Shown: positions 18,022 to 27,160 of the stretch, piece after piece
How the letters are laid out: every line of letters starts with the position of its first letter
Numbering within the stretch: the stretch's first letter is position 1
NCBI GenBank assembly: GCA_020882975.1
Contig: JAHRFD010000023.1
Span: 1-64,000 of the forward strand
Direction of reading: 5' to 3'
DNA: 64,000 nucleotides
DNA from: Microcoleus sp. EPA2
Lineage (GTDB): Bacteria > Cyanobacteriota > Cyanobacteriia > Cyanobacteriales > Microcoleaceae
Notes under the pieces: model-generated
The model's input: only the letters and a program-made list of their open reading frames with translations
Database searches by the model: none
What the model was told of the DNA's origin: nothing
Translations under genes and position numbers: made by a program

Positions 18022-18390
18022 TTAAAGTACCTCTGGGGCTAAGGAAACAATTTTAGTGAAGTTTTTGTCGCGCAGTTCGCGGGCGACTGGTCCAAAAACG
18101 CGAGTGCCTTTAGGATTGCCTTCTGGATTGATAATAACGGCGGCGTTATCGTCAAAACGAATACTCATGCCACTGTCGCGACGCAAAGCTTTGCGGGTTC
18201 TGACAATGACTGCCCGGACGACATCGGATTTTTTGACTGCCATATTGGGTATGGCGTCTTTGACGACGGCAATAATGACATCGCCGACTCCGCCGTAGCG
18301 ACGGTTGCCACCTCCCAATACGCGGATGCACATCAGTTTACGTGCTCCGCTATTGTCGGCGACATTTAGGTATGTCTGGGGTTGAATCAT
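18022..18390 (-). CDS. rplN: 50S ribosomal protein L14
   Basis: 122 residues, the fixed bacterial length. It forms bridges with the 30S subunit. [21 protein letters not shown] and [20 protein letters not shown] are diagnostic. It is first of the tightly packed rplN-rplX pair and 76 bases after rpsQ. Confidence 0.97.
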   Translation of the reverse strand: MIQPQTYLNVADNSGARKLMCIRVLGGGNRRYGGVGDVIIAVVKDAIPNMAVKKSDVVRAVIVRTRKALRRDSGMSIRFDDNAAVIINPEGNPKGTRVFGPVARELRDKNFTKIVSLAPEVL

Positions 18391-18466
18391 GGTGATTGGT
18401 GACTGTTAACTGTTGAGTGTTGATTGTGAATCTGGGATCGGGCGATCGCCAGAATGCAATTAACTG

Positions 18467-18715
18467 TTAGCCGTTTTTTGTACCGAAAATTTCAGCAACT
18501 GTCCAGCGTTTGGTTTTACTCAAAGGGCGGGTTTCAGTGATGCGGACACGATCGCCCGGTTTGCACTTATTTTCTTCGTCGTGAGCTTTGTAACGTTTGG
18601 TGCGGACTACGATTTTGCCGTATTTGGTGTGGGAGGAGCGGTTTTCGATTGCCACTACCACAGTTTTGTCCATTTTGTCGCTGACTACTACGCCAACTCG
18701 TTCTTTAACTGCCAT
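18467..18715 (-). CDS. rpsQ: 30S ribosomal protein S17
   Basis: 82 residues, one OB-fold; a primary 16S rRNA binder. [21 protein letters not shown] and the signature [20 protein letters not shown] are present. It lies in the usual order after rpmC. Confidence 0.97.
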   Translation of the reverse strand: MAVKERVGVVVSDKMDKTVVVAIENRSSHTKYGKIVVRTKRYKAHDEENKCKPGDRVRITETRPLSKTKRWTVAEIFGTKNG

Positions 18716-18817
18716 ACCTACCTATTTTTATTGTGCAATTGAGTTTTGTGTAACTGCTGTGCGATTCGGTTGGGCTACTTTTGTCTTTTAGCTGACTGCT
18801 GCGGTTGAAGCAGTTGA

Positions 18818-19057
18818 TTAGGCAGTGGTAGACGAAGCTGATTTTGCAGCAGCTTCAGCCGCGATTTGCCGTTCGCGTTCAACAGTCATCAGTTGAGCCA
18901 GTCTGTGTTTGGCGTGCTTAAACAGATGGGGCTTGTCTACACGGCCAGTAGCTTGGAATAACCGCAGTTCCATTAGTTGGCGCTTAACGGCTAAAATTTG
19001 CTCTGCCACTTCGGCATCGCTTAAATCTCTAGCTTCTTTAATCTTGGATAAAGACAT
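18818..19057 (-). CDS. rpmC: 50S ribosomal protein L29
   Basis: 79 residues from the ATG at 19057 (MSLSKIKEARDLSDAEVAEQ). It is a two-helix protein near the exit tunnel that helps dock trigger factor and SRP. KRQLMELRLFQATGRVDKPH is typical. The frame is open for 23 more codons upstream, but those are spacer sequence. The C-terminus is a low-complexity Ala/Ser tail. Confidence 0.94.
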   Translation of the reverse strand: MSLSKIKEARDLSDAEVAEQILAVKRQLMELRLFQATGRVDKPHLFKHAKHRLAQLMTVERERQIAAEAAAKSASSTTA

Positions 19058-19184
19058 AATTTTGTCGTGGATCGTTAGCGATCGGTCAATGGATTTTAGG
19101 TGAGAGATTTGAGGTTGAAAAATCATCCTAAATCTGCTTAAGTTATTTCCCAGAATCTGAGGAGGAAATTAAAGTCCAAAATCG

Positions 19185-19604
19185 CTATGACTGCTCATCT
19201 TCGCGGGTGATGAACTTGGTTTTGATTGGCAACTTAAAGGCTGCCAAACGCATTGCTTCACGGGCAATTTCTTCAGCGACACCGCCAATTTCAAACATTA
19301 CCCGACCCGGTTTAACAACGGCAACCCAAAACTCAGGTGAACCTTTACCGGAACCCATCCGGGTTTCTGCTGCCCGCTGGGTTACTGGTTTGTCAGGAAA
19401 AATGCGAATCCAGATTTTGCCACCCCGGCGGATGTAGCGGGTCATGGCACGCCGTCCGGCTTCTATTTGGCGAGAAGTAATCCAGGCGGGTTCAACAGCT
19501 TGGAGCGCGAAGTCACCAAAGCTAACTGTATTGCCGCGGGTGGCAACACCGCACATTCGCCCGCGCTGTTGTTTGCGGAATTTGGTTCTTTTAGGGCTTA
19601 ACAT
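19185..19604 (-). CDS. rplP: 50S ribosomal protein L16
   Basis: 139 residues from the ATG at 19604 ([19 protein letters not shown]), the universal L16 start. It helps position A-site t[33 protein letters not shown] is spread over residues 54-83. The upstream extension ([14 protein letters not shown]) comes from TTGGTAA-type repeats and is not coding. Confidence 0.97.
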   Translation of the reverse strand: MLSPKRTKFRKQQRGRMCGVATRGNTVSFGDFALQAVEPAWITSRQIEAGRRAMTRYIRRGGKIWIRIFPDKPVTQRAAETRMGSGKGSPEFWVAVVKPGRVMFEIGGVAEEIAREAMRLAAFKLPIKTKFITREDEQS

Positions 19605-19713
19605 GGCTGGGGAATTTAGTAATTGGAAATTGGTAATTAGTAATTGGTTGTTGGTAATTGGTAATTGGTTGTGAACCACTGACAATTAACAACGGACAAT
19701 TAACAGTTAACCA

Positions 19714-20442
19714 CTAGCCTTCGTTGGATCGATCTTCAAATTGCTGGCGACGGCGCTTGTTCTTGGTCCGAGGGGCATCGTTGTTCGGGGCTGCTATTTG
19801 TTCCTGTCCAGGAATAATTTCGCCTTTGAAAACCCAAACTTTAATGCCGAGGATACCGTAGATGGTTTGAGCGGTGCAGTAAGAGTAGTCAATATCGGCA
19901 CGCAAGGTGTGCAGTGGGACTCTTCCTTCCCGCGTCCACTCGGTACGGGCGATTTCTGCACCGTTGAGTCGTCCGCTGACTTGAATTTTGATGCCTTCGA
20001 TGCCGACTTTTTGAGCGCGGGTAATTGCTTGACGGACTACTCGGCGGAAAGATACGCGCCGTTCTAGCTGCTGAGCGATGTATTCTGCGATCAGAGTGGC
20101 ATCAGCATCTACCCGTTGGACTTCCACAACGTTGATGCGGATTTGGCGGTTGTTGCCGAGTTGCTGCTGCAAACCGACTCGCAAGGTTTCGATCCCTGCT
20201 CCACCACGGCCTACTACCACACCTGGTCTAGCTGTGAACACTTCTAGGTCGATTTGATCGGCTTTGCGCTCAATTCTGACGGAGGAGATACCAGCGTTAC
20301 TGAGGTTTTTTTGGACGTACTGACGAATTTTGTAGTCTTCTTGCAAGAGTTCGGGATAGTTTCTGGCATCTGCAAACCAGCGGGAGCGGTGCTCTTGGGT
20401 TATGCCGAGGCGGAAACCAATTGGATGTATTTTTTGTCCCAT
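19714..20442 (-). CDS. rpsC: 30S ribosomal protein S3
   Basis: 242 residues from the ATG at 20442 ([20 protein letters not shown]). A KH domain ([17 protein letters not shown]) is followed by the C-terminal S3 domain ([30 protein letters not shown]). It lies at the mRNA entry channel. Repeat-encoded upstream codons ([13 protein letters not shown]) are excluded. The tail is rich in Arg, Gln and Asn. Confidence 0.97.
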   Translation of the reverse strand: MGQKIHPIGFRLGITQEHRSRWFADARNYPELLQEDYKIRQYVQKNLSNAGISSVRIERKADQIDLEVFTARPGVVVGRGGAGIETLRVGLQQQLGNNRQIRINVVEVQRVDADATLIAEYIAQQLERRVSFRRVVRQAITRAQKVGIEGIKIQVSGRLNGAEIARTEWTREGRVPLHTLRADIDYSYCTAQTIYGILGIKVWVFKGEIIPGQEQIAAPNNDAPRTKNKRRRQQFEDRSNEG

Positions 20443-20452
20443 AAAAGTTGGT

Positions 20453-20493
20453 ATTTGGTAATTGGTAGTTGGTAATTGGTAATTGGTAATTTG
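20453..20493. repeat. Heptamer array TTGGTAA upstream of rpsC
   Basis: About six units (one GTTGGTA variant) lie immediately upstream of the rpsC start. They leave little room for a ribosome-binding site, and no clear Shine-Dalgarno sequence is visible. Confidence 0.85.
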
Positions 20494-20548
20494 GTTTACC
20501 GGTGTTTGCAACTTTTAGCAGTTTTTTACCTATTACCTGTGCTCTTGT

Positions 20549-20908
20549 TTATTTTTCTAGGAGCGGAGCTACTACCACAGTGATGTGACAGGTTGGCTTG
20601 CGAATTTGGTAGGCACGACCTTGAGCGCGGGGTCTAAAGCGCTTGAGGACTGGACCTTGGTCTGCGTAGGCTTGAGAAACTACTAGCTTGGCTTTATCCA
20701 ATCCCGCGTTGTGTTCGGCGTTTGCTACTGCGGAGCGCAAAACTTTGACAATTGGTTCGCAAGCTCGGTAGGGCATGAATTCTAGTAGAATCAGCGCTTC
20801 TTGATAGCTTTTGCCTCGAATTTGATCGAGAACTCGGCGCACTTTGAAGGGCGAGCTTCTAATATAGCGGGCGATCGCCTTTATTTCGGATGTGGTATCT
20901 ATAGCCAT
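20549..20908 (-). CDS. rplV: 50S ribosomal protein L22
   Basis: 119 residues; its beta-hairpin lines the nascent-chain tunnel. [20 protein letters not shown] and the hairpin segment [20 protein letters not shown] are diagnostic. It lies between rpsS and rpsC in the standard order. Confidence 0.97.
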   Translation of the reverse strand: MAIDTTSEIKAIARYIRSSPFKVRRVLDQIRGKSYQEALILLEFMPYRACEPIVKVLRSAVANAEHNAGLDKAKLVVSQAYADQGPVLKRFRPRAQGRAYQIRKPTCHITVVVAPLLEK

Positions 20909-21001
20909 TGCGATTTTTGTAATTGGGAATAAGGTAATTTGAAGGTAATTGGTAATTGGTAATTGTTTGCCGATTACCTCTTACCTGTAACCTAATGGCG
21001 G

Positions 21002-21283
21002 CTATCTCTTGGCCTTTTTGTCACCACTTTTAGCGTGACTTCTAAAGGTGCGAGTAGGAGAAAATTCTCCTAATTTGTGACCCACCATTTGGTCTGTGAC
21101 GTAGACAGGAACGTGTTGTCTGCCGTTATGAACTGCGATGGTGTGGCCTACCATTTGCGGCAGGATTGTGGAGGCTCGCGACCAAGTTTTAATTAACTGT
21201 TTTTGGCCTGTGGAATTGAGTTTCTCGATTTTTGTCATCAGATGGTCTGCGACAAACGGGCCTTTTTTTAATGAACGAGACAT
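21002..21283 (-). CDS. rpsS: 30S ribosomal protein S19
   Basis: 93 residues; located in the head of the small subunit, forming bridges with L5. [20 protein letters not shown] and the signature [19 protein letters not shown] are present. It is followed by rplV after 93 bases. Confidence 0.97.
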   Translation of the reverse strand: MSRSLKKGPFVADHLMTKIEKLNSTGQKQLIKTWSRASTILPQMVGHTIAVHNGRQHVPVYVTDQMVGHKLGEFSPTRTFRSHAKSGDKKAKR

Positions 21284-21292
21284 GATTTTGGT

Positions 21293-21449
21293 AATTAGTA
21301 ATTGGGGATGGGGAATTGGGCTTTGGGCTTTGGGTATTGGGCTTTATAGCATTGGGCATTGGGCATTTGTTAATTGCAATAACTCATTACCTATTACCTA
21401 TTACCTATTACCCATTACCCATTACCTATTTACCCATTACCTATTAACA
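21293..21449. repeat. Heptamer arrays between rplB and rpsS
   Basis: The 166-base spacer consists of TTGGGCT/TTGGTAA-like units on one side and CATTACC/TATTACC units on the other. The two sets are partly complementary, so the transcript could fold across the spacer. Confidence 0.8.
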
Positions 21450-22313
21450 TTAACTTTGTCTGCCACCCTTGCCGCGCTTGGAAGACTTGCGACGACGGCG
21501 GACAATTAAAGCATCGCTTCGCTTGTTTTTGCGTCGGGTTTTGGCACCCAATGCTGGTTTACCCCAAGGTGTGACAGGTCCTGAACGCCCGATGGGAGCT
21601 CTGCCTTCACCACCACCGTGCGGGTGGTCTACTGGGTTCATGACGGAACCACGAACTGTTGGTCTGCGACCTTTCCAGCGGGTGCGGCCGGCTTTACCCA
21701 GGCTGATGTTTCTAGCATCTATGTTGCCGACTTGACCGATGGTGGCGTAGCAGTTGGCGCGGACTTTGCGCTGTTCGCCGGATGGTAGTTTGAGAGTAAC
21801 GTAGCTACCTTCTTTTGCCATTAGCTGAGCGCTGGCACCTGCGGAACGGACGATTTGTCCGCCTTTGCCTGGTACTAGCTCAACGTTATGGATGCTTGTA
21901 CCGAGAGGGATGTTGCTCAGGGGTAGGGCGTTGCCGATTTCGATTGGTGCGTCGGGGCCTGAGACAATGACTGTACCAACGGTTAAGTTCAGTGGATGAA
22001 GGATGTACCGTTTTTCGCCGTCTTTGTAGAACACGAGGGCGATACGGGCGTTCCGGTTGGGGTCATACTCGATTTCCTTGACTGTAGCGGGAATGCCGTG
22101 TTTGTCGCGACGGAAGTCGATGTCTCTATAAAGGCGCTTGTGACCGCCTCCGCGGTGGCGACAGGTGATGACGCCTCGGTTGTTGCGGCCTTGTTTGGTG
22201 TGCTTGTTGCTGGTTAGAGACTTTTCTGGTTCTGATTTAGTAACTTCCGCGAAGTCGGAAACGGTGTGTTCCCTGGTGCTGGAGGTATAAGGTCGGTAAG
22301 AACGAATGCCCAT
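21450..22313 (-). CDS. rplB: 50S ribosomal protein L2
   Basis: 287 residues; needed for subunit association and the peptidyl-transferase centre. [20 protein letters not shown], the OB and SH3-like domains, and the signature [16 protein letters not shown] are present. The C-terminus is strongly basic ([13 protein letters not shown]). Confidence 0.97.
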   Translation of the reverse strand: MGIRSYRPYTSSTREHTVSDFAEVTKSEPEKSLTSNKHTKQGRNNRGVITCRHRGGGHKRLYRDIDFRRDKHGIPATVKEIEYDPNRNARIALVFYKDGEKRYILHPLNLTVGTVIVSGPDAPIEIGNALPLSNIPLGTSIHNVELVPGKGGQIVRSAGASAQLMAKEGSYVTLKLPSGEQRKVRANCYATIGQVGNIDARNISLGKAGRTRWKGRRPTVRGSVMNPVDHPHGGGEGRAPIGRSGPVTPWGKPALGAKTRRKNKRSDALIVRRRRKSSKRGKGGRQS

Positions 22314-22314
22314 A

Positions 22315-22475
22315 ATTTGGTAAGCGGTAGTTGGTAATTGGTAATTGGTAATTGGTAATCGGTAATTGATAATTGGTAATTAGTAATTAGAAGTTGTGAA
22401 GTCCGAATTCATCTTTCATACTTTTCAATTACCGATTACCTATTACTGAGTACCCATTACCGATTACCTATTACT
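22315..22475. repeat. Heptamer arrays TTGGTAA and ATTACC(G/T) between rplW and rplB
   Basis: About nine TTGGTAA-like units near the rplB start face a set of ATTACCG/ATTACCT units near the rplW stop. The two arrays are reverse complements, so the spacer RNA could form a long imperfect stem. Confidence 0.85.
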
Positions 22476-22480
22476 AAATT

Positions 22481-22789
22481 TTAAACTTCTGGGAATAAGA
22501 GTTTGCGGAGTGAATCTCCGTCGCTGAGAGTGACGGTGGCACGTTTGTAACAAGGTTTGAAACCGACGAATTTGCCAACTCGACGCTTTTTGCGCGGCGG
22601 GTTTTGGGTATTGACACCGGTGACTTTAACCTTAAATAGTTCTTCGATGGCTGCTTTGATTTGAGGCTTGGTCGCTTTGGGGGCTACGTCGAAGGTGAAT
22701 TGATTTAATTCCATCATTCTGGTAGCTTTCTCAGTGAGAATAGGACGCTGGATCAAATCTGCGTAGTCGCGGGGGTCGATTTTACTCAC
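22481..22789 (-). CDS. rplW: 50S ribosomal protein L23
   Basis: 102 residues; at the exit tunnel rim, docking site for SRP and trigger factor. [20 protein letters not shown] and [21 protein letters not shown] are typical. It overlaps the end of rplD by 8 bases, so it is translationally coupled. Confidence 0.97.
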   Translation of the reverse strand: MSKIDPRDYADLIQRPILTEKATRMMELNQFTFDVAPKATKPQIKAAIEELFKVKVTGVNTQNPPRKKRRVGKFVGFKPCYKRATVTLSDGDSLRKLLFPEV

Positions 22790-23414
22790 CGTAAATCTCC
22801 TGAATTTTTGCTAGGGCTGTGGATGTGACGATAATTTTGTCAGCGGCCAGAACGTCGTATACATTCAGGGAAGTTGCCAGGATGACGTTCATCAATTCGA
22901 CGTTGCGTCCTGACAAGTAGACGTTGAGTTGCGGTTCTGGCAAGACTAACAGAACTTTTGTATCGGCTTCGATGCCCCACCGGGCGATCGCATTTAGTAA
23001 TTCTTTGGTTTTTGGTCTCGGAAATTGCTCTGCAAATTCTTCCACCACAATCAAGTCTTCTGTACGGCTGTAGAATGCTGTCCGCAAAGCGAGACGGCGT
23101 TCTCTTTTGTTCATTTTGACTTCAAAGTCTCTGGGTTTTGGTCCGAAGATGACACCGCCACCACGCCACAGGGGAGAACGGATAGAACCTGCTCTGGCTC
23201 GGCCTGTTCCTTTTTGCCGCCAGGGTTTGCGGCCACCGCCTCTGACTTCCGATCGAGTTTTGGTGCAAGCATTTCCTTGACGAGCGTTATTGAGTTGCCG
23301 CGTCAATGCTCTGTGAACGATGTGAGAGGCATTTTCTTGTTTGGCTACGCGCAATTCGAGAGTTGTTTCTCCAACTTCTTCGCCTTGCCAATTTCGCACT
23401 ACACAGTTAACCAT
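22782..23414 (-). CDS. rplD: 50S ribosomal protein L4
   Basis: 210 residues; lines the exit tunnel and in E. coli also represses the S10 operon by acting on its leader. [20 protein letters not shown] and the tunnel loop [19 protein letters not shown] with [16 protein letters not shown] are diagnostic. It overlaps rplW by 8 bases. Confidence 0.97.
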   Translation of the reverse strand: MVNCVVRNWQGEEVGETTLELRVAKQENASHIVHRALTRQLNNARQGNACTKTRSEVRGGGRKPWRQKGTGRARAGSIRSPLWRGGGVIFGPKPRDFEVKMNKRERRLALRTAFYSRTEDLIVVEEFAEQFPRPKTKELLNAIARWGIEADTKVLLVLPEPQLNVYLSGRNVELMNVILATSLNVYDVLAADKIIVTSTALAKIQEIYGE

Positions 23415-23432
23415 GTCTTTTGTCCTTTGTCT

Positions 23433-23521
23433 GTTGTTGTTAGTTGTTAGTTGTTTGTTAGTTGTTATTTGTTATTTGTTATCTGCTACTACTGATAACT
23501 AAATCACCCATAACTAATGAC
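23433..23521. repeat. Heptamer-type repeats between rplC and rplD
   Basis: Units of GTTGTTA/GTTATTT type, followed by AACTAATGACTA at the rplC stop, fill the 106-base spacer. Confidence 0.7.
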
Positions 23522-24156
23522 TACCGCCCAACTTTTTTCTCAGGTACAACATTGACTAAGGCACCGGCTTTACCGGGAACGGCTCCTTTAATTAGTAGCA
23601 GATTCCGCTCTGTATCTACCCGCACAATCGTTAGCTTGCGAACGGTTACTTGAACATTCCCCATCCGTCCTGCCATTCTTTTCCCTGGATAGACGCGGCC
23701 GGGGGTTGTTCCAGGTCCGATCGAGCCTGGTTCGCGGTGGTTCTTGGAACCGTGAGACATGGGGCCTCGTTTGAAGTTGTGGCGCTTTTGGAAACCAGCA
23801 AAGCCTTTACCGATGCTTGTACCGATCACATCTACTATTTGTCCGGGTGCAAAAGCATCGGCTTTTAGTTGTTGACCTAATTCAAAGGAACTTGTGTCTT
23901 CCAATCGGTATTCCTGCAAGTGGCGCAATGGATTCGCCCCGGACTTGGCTAGGTGTCCTAGTTCTGGCTTGTTGAGAGCCTTTGGTTTGACTTCGCTGTA
24001 TCCAATTTGAACGGCACTGTAGCCGTCTGTTGGTTTTGTTTTAATTTGAGTTACTGTACAAGGCCCTGCTTGAATGACGGTGACGGGGATTGCTTTCCCT
24101 TCTGCGTCAAACACTTGAGTCATGCCTAGTTTTGTACCAAGAATGCCTACTGACAC
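23521..24156 (-). CDS. rplC: 50S ribosomal protein L3
   Basis: 211 residues; an early-assembly protein reaching the peptidyl-transferase centre. [20 protein letters not shown] and the signature [20 protein letters not shown] are present. It is the first gene of the cluster here, since rpsJ is not upstream; this is usual for cyanobacteria. It has a leader of about 300 bases from the promoter at 24460-24487. Confidence 0.97.
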   Translation of the reverse strand: MSVGILGTKLGMTQVFDAEGKAIPVTVIQAGPCTVTQIKTKPTDGYSAVQIGYSEVKPKALNKPELGHLAKSGANPLRHLQEYRLEDTSSFELGQQLKADAFAPGQIVDVIGTSIGKGFAGFQKRHNFKRGPMSHGSKNHREPGSIGPGTTPGRVYPGKRMAGRMGNVQVTVRKLTIVRVDTERNLLLIKGAVPGKAGALVNVVPEKKVGR

Positions 24157-24459
24157 GGATTTTTTTTCCTTTTATTTACGCAAGAGGTTTCGGATTGCGA
24201 AGTTTTCGTCAATCCGCTTGCTCTTGTGCACAATCATTTATTTGAATGATTCTGCAATTAACTGTTATCAACCAACAGCTTTCCGCGGTGTTTAAAATTT
24301 AAATTTTAAATTTGGGAGCTAGCTTGTGGAAGTCTTGCAAGTTTCCAGATTCACAGGCTTCTAGCTGTTGTGTCTGGGAGATTTATTTTGTTCTTGCTTG
24401 TTCGTGCCTGGACTTGAGCAGTTAACCACTCAGTATCCTTTACAGCAACGATTCACAAT
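24157..24459 (-). other. Long untranslated leader upstream of rplC
   Basis: Between the predicted promoter and the rplC ATG there are about 300 bases with no credible gene. They contain the AT-rich self-complementary stretch AATTTAAATTTTAAATTT near 24297-24315 and inverted segments around 24180-24230 (CAAGAGGTTTCGGATTGCG against CGCTTGCTCTTG). A regulatory leader for L4- or other protein-mediated control of the operon is possible (inference). Confidence 0.4.
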
Positions 24460-24487
24460 ACTATACGAAGTGTTGGCTCTTTGTCAA
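24460..24487 (-). promoter_or_regulatory. Sigma-70-type promoter of the rplC cluster
   Basis: On the minus strand TTGACA (24487-24482) and TATAGT (24465-24460) are separated by 16 bases. This is the best consensus match seen upstream of the ribosomal genes. Transcription would start near 24452 and run into rplC. Confidence 0.6.
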
Positions 24488-24540
24488 GGCCGCGATCGGA
24501 TTTTTTTGACTCAGCTTAAAGATTTATCGAAAATTTGGGT

Positions 24541-25825
24541 TTAAAACCCCGTCCTTTAGCGTAGCGGAGGACGGATTGACACTTTTGACCAAACAATTTA
24601 CCATAGTAAATGTAGTGTGGTAAGCAAAATGTTAAAAGCATTCAAGTACAGAATCTATCCGACCGGTGAGCAATCCGTTTTGCTTGCCAAGTCGTTTGGC
24701 TGTGCTAGATGGTTTTACAACTACGCTCTCAATCTAACATCCGAAACTTACAAACAAACTGGAAAAGGATTAAGCAGAAACGAAATAATCAAGCTTCTGC
24801 CTTCCCTAAAAAAAGAGTATGAGTGGTTAAGCGAAGTCCCATCGCAGGTATTACAGCAAGTCGCTTTAAATCTTTCTAGTGCTTTCCTTAATTTTTTTGA
24901 AGGTAGAGCTAAATATCCTAACTTCAAGAAAAAGCAAAATAGGCAGTCGATTAGATTTCCTCAGCACTGTCAGTTAAAAAATGATGTTCTAGTATTACCT
25001 AAAATCGGCAAAGTCTATTGCAAAATTTCACGGCAACCCGAGGGAGATTTAAAGTCGGTTACGGTTTCAGTTAATCCATCAGCAGAATATTTTGCATCTT
25101 GTCTTTATGATGATGGTCAGGATTTGCCCCAAAAATCATCAGAAGGAAAAGCTATCGGGATAGACGTTGGACTAACCCATTTTGCGATTACATCAGATGG
25201 GACTAAACATGGGAACCCTAAATACTATCGTAACTACGAACGAAGATTAGCGAGGAGACAAAAGAAACTTAATCGCAAGCAAAAAGGCTCTAAGAACCGC
25301 AATAAAGCTAGAGTTAAAGTTGCTAAAGTTCACTCTAAAATCCTTCGTTGTCGTGAAGATTTTCTCCACAAGCTAAGTCGTAAATTAGTTGACGAAAACC
25401 AAGTCATAGTGGTCGAAAATCTAGCCGTCAGCAACATGGTCAAAAACCCTAAACTAGCAAAATCAATTAGTGATGCTGGCTGGGGTCAATTCTGTACTAT
25501 GTTGAAATACAAGGCTGAATGGGAAGGAAAAATCTATCTAGAAGTTGACAGATTTTTCCCCAGTTCCAAGACCTGTAGTAACTGCTTAAATCGTGTTGAT
25601 AGTTTGAGAGATATTCGTAGTTGGCAATGCCTTAAGTGTGGAGAAAACCACGATAGAGACATCAATGCCGCTAAGAATATTCGGGATGAAGGGTTACGAA
25701 TTCTGGCGGTAGGGCATACCGCCACTGCTTCGGGAGGGAGAGTAAGACCAAGTAAAGGCACTGCTTTTGCAAGGCATCTCCCTGTGAATGAAGAATCCCC
25801 ACGTCTTTAGACTGGGGAGTGTCAA
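24541..25825 (+). mobile_element. IS200/IS605-family element, TnpB only
   Basis: The left side has a hairpin (CCGTCCTTT and AGGACGG, 24549-24574) followed by TTGACAC at 24576-24582. The right side has the bulged hairpin CCCCA.GTCT-TT-AGAC.TGGGG and the complementary GTGTCAA at 25819-25825. Between them is one gene, tnpB; there is no tnpA, so movement would need a Y1 transposase in trans. The left boundary is approximate. It lies between the rplC promoter and ndhN. Confidence 0.75.
24629..25810 (+). CDS. tnpB: RNA-guided endonuclease TnpB
   Basis: 393 residues from the ATG at 24629 (MLKAFKYRIYPTGEQ), a typical TnpB start. A helix-turn-helix-like N-domain is followed by a split RuvC nuclease with Asp179 (IGIDVGL), Glu263 (VVENLAV) and Asp344 (HDRDINAAKNI), and a zinc finger with CSNC and CLKCG between the last two. 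All catalytic residues are present, so it should be active. The C-terminus ends NEESPRL inside the right-end sequence that would also encode the guide-RNA scaffold. In characterised TnpB systems the nuclease cuts at a target next to a TAM and favours element retention. Confidence 0.93.
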   Translation: MLKAFKYRIYPTGEQSVLLAKSFGCARWFYNYALNLTSETYKQTGKGLSRNEIIKLLPSLKKEYEWLSEVPSQVLQQVALNLSSAFLNFFEGRAKYPNFKKKQNRQSIRFPQHCQLKNDVLVLPKIGKVYCKISRQPEGDLKSVTVSVNPSAEYFASCLYDDGQDLPQKSSEGKAIGIDVGLTHFAITSDGTKHGNPKYYRNYERRLARRQKKLNRKQKGSKNRNKARVKVAKVHSKILRCREDFLHKLSRKLVDENQVIVVENLAVSNMVKNPKLAKSISDAGWGQFCTMLKYKAEWEGKIYLEVDRFFPSSKTCSNCLNRVDSLRDIRSWQCLKCGENHDRDINAAKNIRDEGLRILAVGHTATASGGRVRPSKGTAFARHLPVNEESPRL

Positions 25826-25840
25826 AATACTTGCAGTTCG
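25700..25840 (+). ncRNA. Candidate TnpB guide RNA (omegaRNA/reRNA)
   Basis: In IS200/IS605 elements the guide RNA overlaps the 3' end of tnpB and the right-end hairpin, and its guide comes from the DNA just outside the right end. Here the scaffold would include the hairpin at 25797-25817 and the guide would begin after GTGTCAA at 25825, in the ndhN leader. The 5' boundary is a guess. Confidence 0.4.
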
Positions 25841-25883
25841 CACTTGGGCGATACACCAAATTTTCATACAGCAACACAAATTT

Positions 25884-26360
25884 ATGGGATTGATTACGAC
25901 GGGTTCAGATATGATTCGGGATTTGGAAAAGTCGGGGTCCCTGGCCCTGTATGTTCCGTTGGAGGGAGGTTTTGAGGGACGCTACCTGCGCCGACTCAGG
26001 GCTGCGGGCTATGGTGCGTACAACATTACAGCGCGGGGTTTGGGCGATTTGGCGATGTATTTGACGGGGGTGCACGGGGTGCGGCCGCCGCATTTGGGTA
26101 AGAAAACCACTGGTAATGAAGCGTCGGTGGGTTATACCTACTACGTGCCACCGATGTTGAAGACTCAATTGGACAATTTGCCTCCGAAAGCAAAAGGACT
26201 GGTGCTGTGGATCATTGAAGGGCAGATTTTGTCTAGTCAGGAGGTGGAATATTTAACTATTTTGCCGACGTTAGAACCGCGAGTTAAAATAGCTGTAGAG
26301 ATGGGGGGCGATCGAGTTTTTAGTTGGAAGCCACTCAAGGATGCTTTAGTTACAGCTTAA
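25884..26360 (+). CDS. ndhN: NAD(P)H-quinone oxidoreductase subunit N
   Basis: 158 residues from the ATG at 25884 (MGLITTGSDMIRDLEKSGSL). NdhN is an oxygenic-photosynthesis-specific subunit of the NDH-1 hydrophilic arm. PLEGGFEGRYLRRLRAAGY, GVHGVRPPHLGKKTTGNEA and GLVLWIIEGQILSSQEVEYL are diagnostic. Only 58 bases separate its start from the IS right end, so its original promoter region was probably displaced. A terminator-like hairpin follows. Confidence 0.94.
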   Translation: MGLITTGSDMIRDLEKSGSLALYVPLEGGFEGRYLRRLRAAGYGAYNITARGLGDLAMYLTGVHGVRPPHLGKKTTGNEASVGYTYYVPPMLKTQLDNLPPKAKGLVLWIIEGQILSSQEVEYLTILPTLEPRVKIAVEMGGDRVFSWKPLKDALVTA

Positions 26361-26397
26361 ATAGGGTTTCAGTCGATCGCCAATCAACTAAAAAACG

Positions 26398-26450
26398 CAG
26401 CGAGCAAGTAAAGCTCAACAGCTTCTGCTCGCTGGTTTCGCTCTTTTTTG
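26398..26450 (+). terminator. Intrinsic terminator after ndhN
   Basis: The stem CAGCGAGCA/TGCTCGCTG (9 perfect pairs) has an inner AAGCT/AGCTT pairing and is followed by TTTCGCTCTTTTTT. Confidence 0.65.
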
Positions 26451-26479
26451 AAAAAATTTAATGTAACAGGAAAATTCTC

Positions 26480-27085
26480 ATGCTTCACAACCGAGATTAT
26501 ACCATAATCATTGACAAAAGTGGCAGTATGTACACCAAAGACAAGACTGGGGGCAAAAGTCGGTGGGCGCTGATGCAGGAATCGACGATCGCATTAGCAA
26601 ATAAATGTGAAGAACTAGACCCTGATGGCATCACAGTTTACTTGTTTTCCGGTCGCTTCAAACGGTACGACAATGTAACAGCAGCGAAAGTAGTACAAAT
26701 ATTCCAAGAAAATGAGCCTTCGGGGACTACGAATTTGGCGATAGTTTTGCAAGATGCTCTCAACAACTATTTTCAGCGAAAAACATCCGGTAAGACTCAG
26801 CTAAATGGGGAAACAATATTAGTGGTGACGGACGGAGAACCGGACGATCGCAAAGAAGTAATGAAAACAATTATAGAAGCTTCGCGGAAGCTAGATCGAG
26901 ATGAAGAATTAGCAATTTCGTTTATCCAAGTCGGGAATGCCCCAGAAGCTACCAAGTTTCTCAAGATATTGGATGACGAACTGCAAAGCGCTGGAGCTAA
27001 ATTCGATATCGTGGATACTGTAACTATGGACGATATGGAAGGAATGACTCTCACGGAAGTATTGCTGAATGCAATCACTGATTGA
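26480..27085 (+). CDS. VWA domain-containing protein
   Basis: 201 residues made up almost wholly of one von Willebrand A domain. The MIDAS metal site is visible as DKSGSM (residues 12-17), the Thr in PSGTTNLA and the Asp in VVTDGEPDD. No signal peptide, so it is cytosolic. Such stand-alone VWA proteins resemble those of TerY/chaperone-type systems, but no partner is recognisable here. It lies 119 bases after ndhN, with its own spacer containing a terminator, so it is probably transcribed separately. Confidence 0.9.
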   Translation: MLHNRDYTIIIDKSGSMYTKDKTGGKSRWALMQESTIALANKCEELDPDGITVYLFSGRFKRYDNVTAAKVVQIFQENEPSGTTNLAIVLQDALNNYFQRKTSGKTQLNGETILVVTDGEPDDRKEVMKTIIEASRKLDRDEELAISFIQVGNAPEATKFLKILDDELQSAGAKFDIVDTVTMDDMEGMTLTEVLLNAITD

Positions 27086-27160
27086 ACAGGTGAATCAAGT
27101 TTAAGGCGATGGTATTTTGGCCGGAGGGCTCAGAAGCATTGTTTAGGGGGGGGTTAAGTA

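Noticed and set aside
24617-24628. GTG start of TnpB four codons upstream
   Set aside because: The MLKAFKYRIYP start at 24629 matches the family N-terminus.
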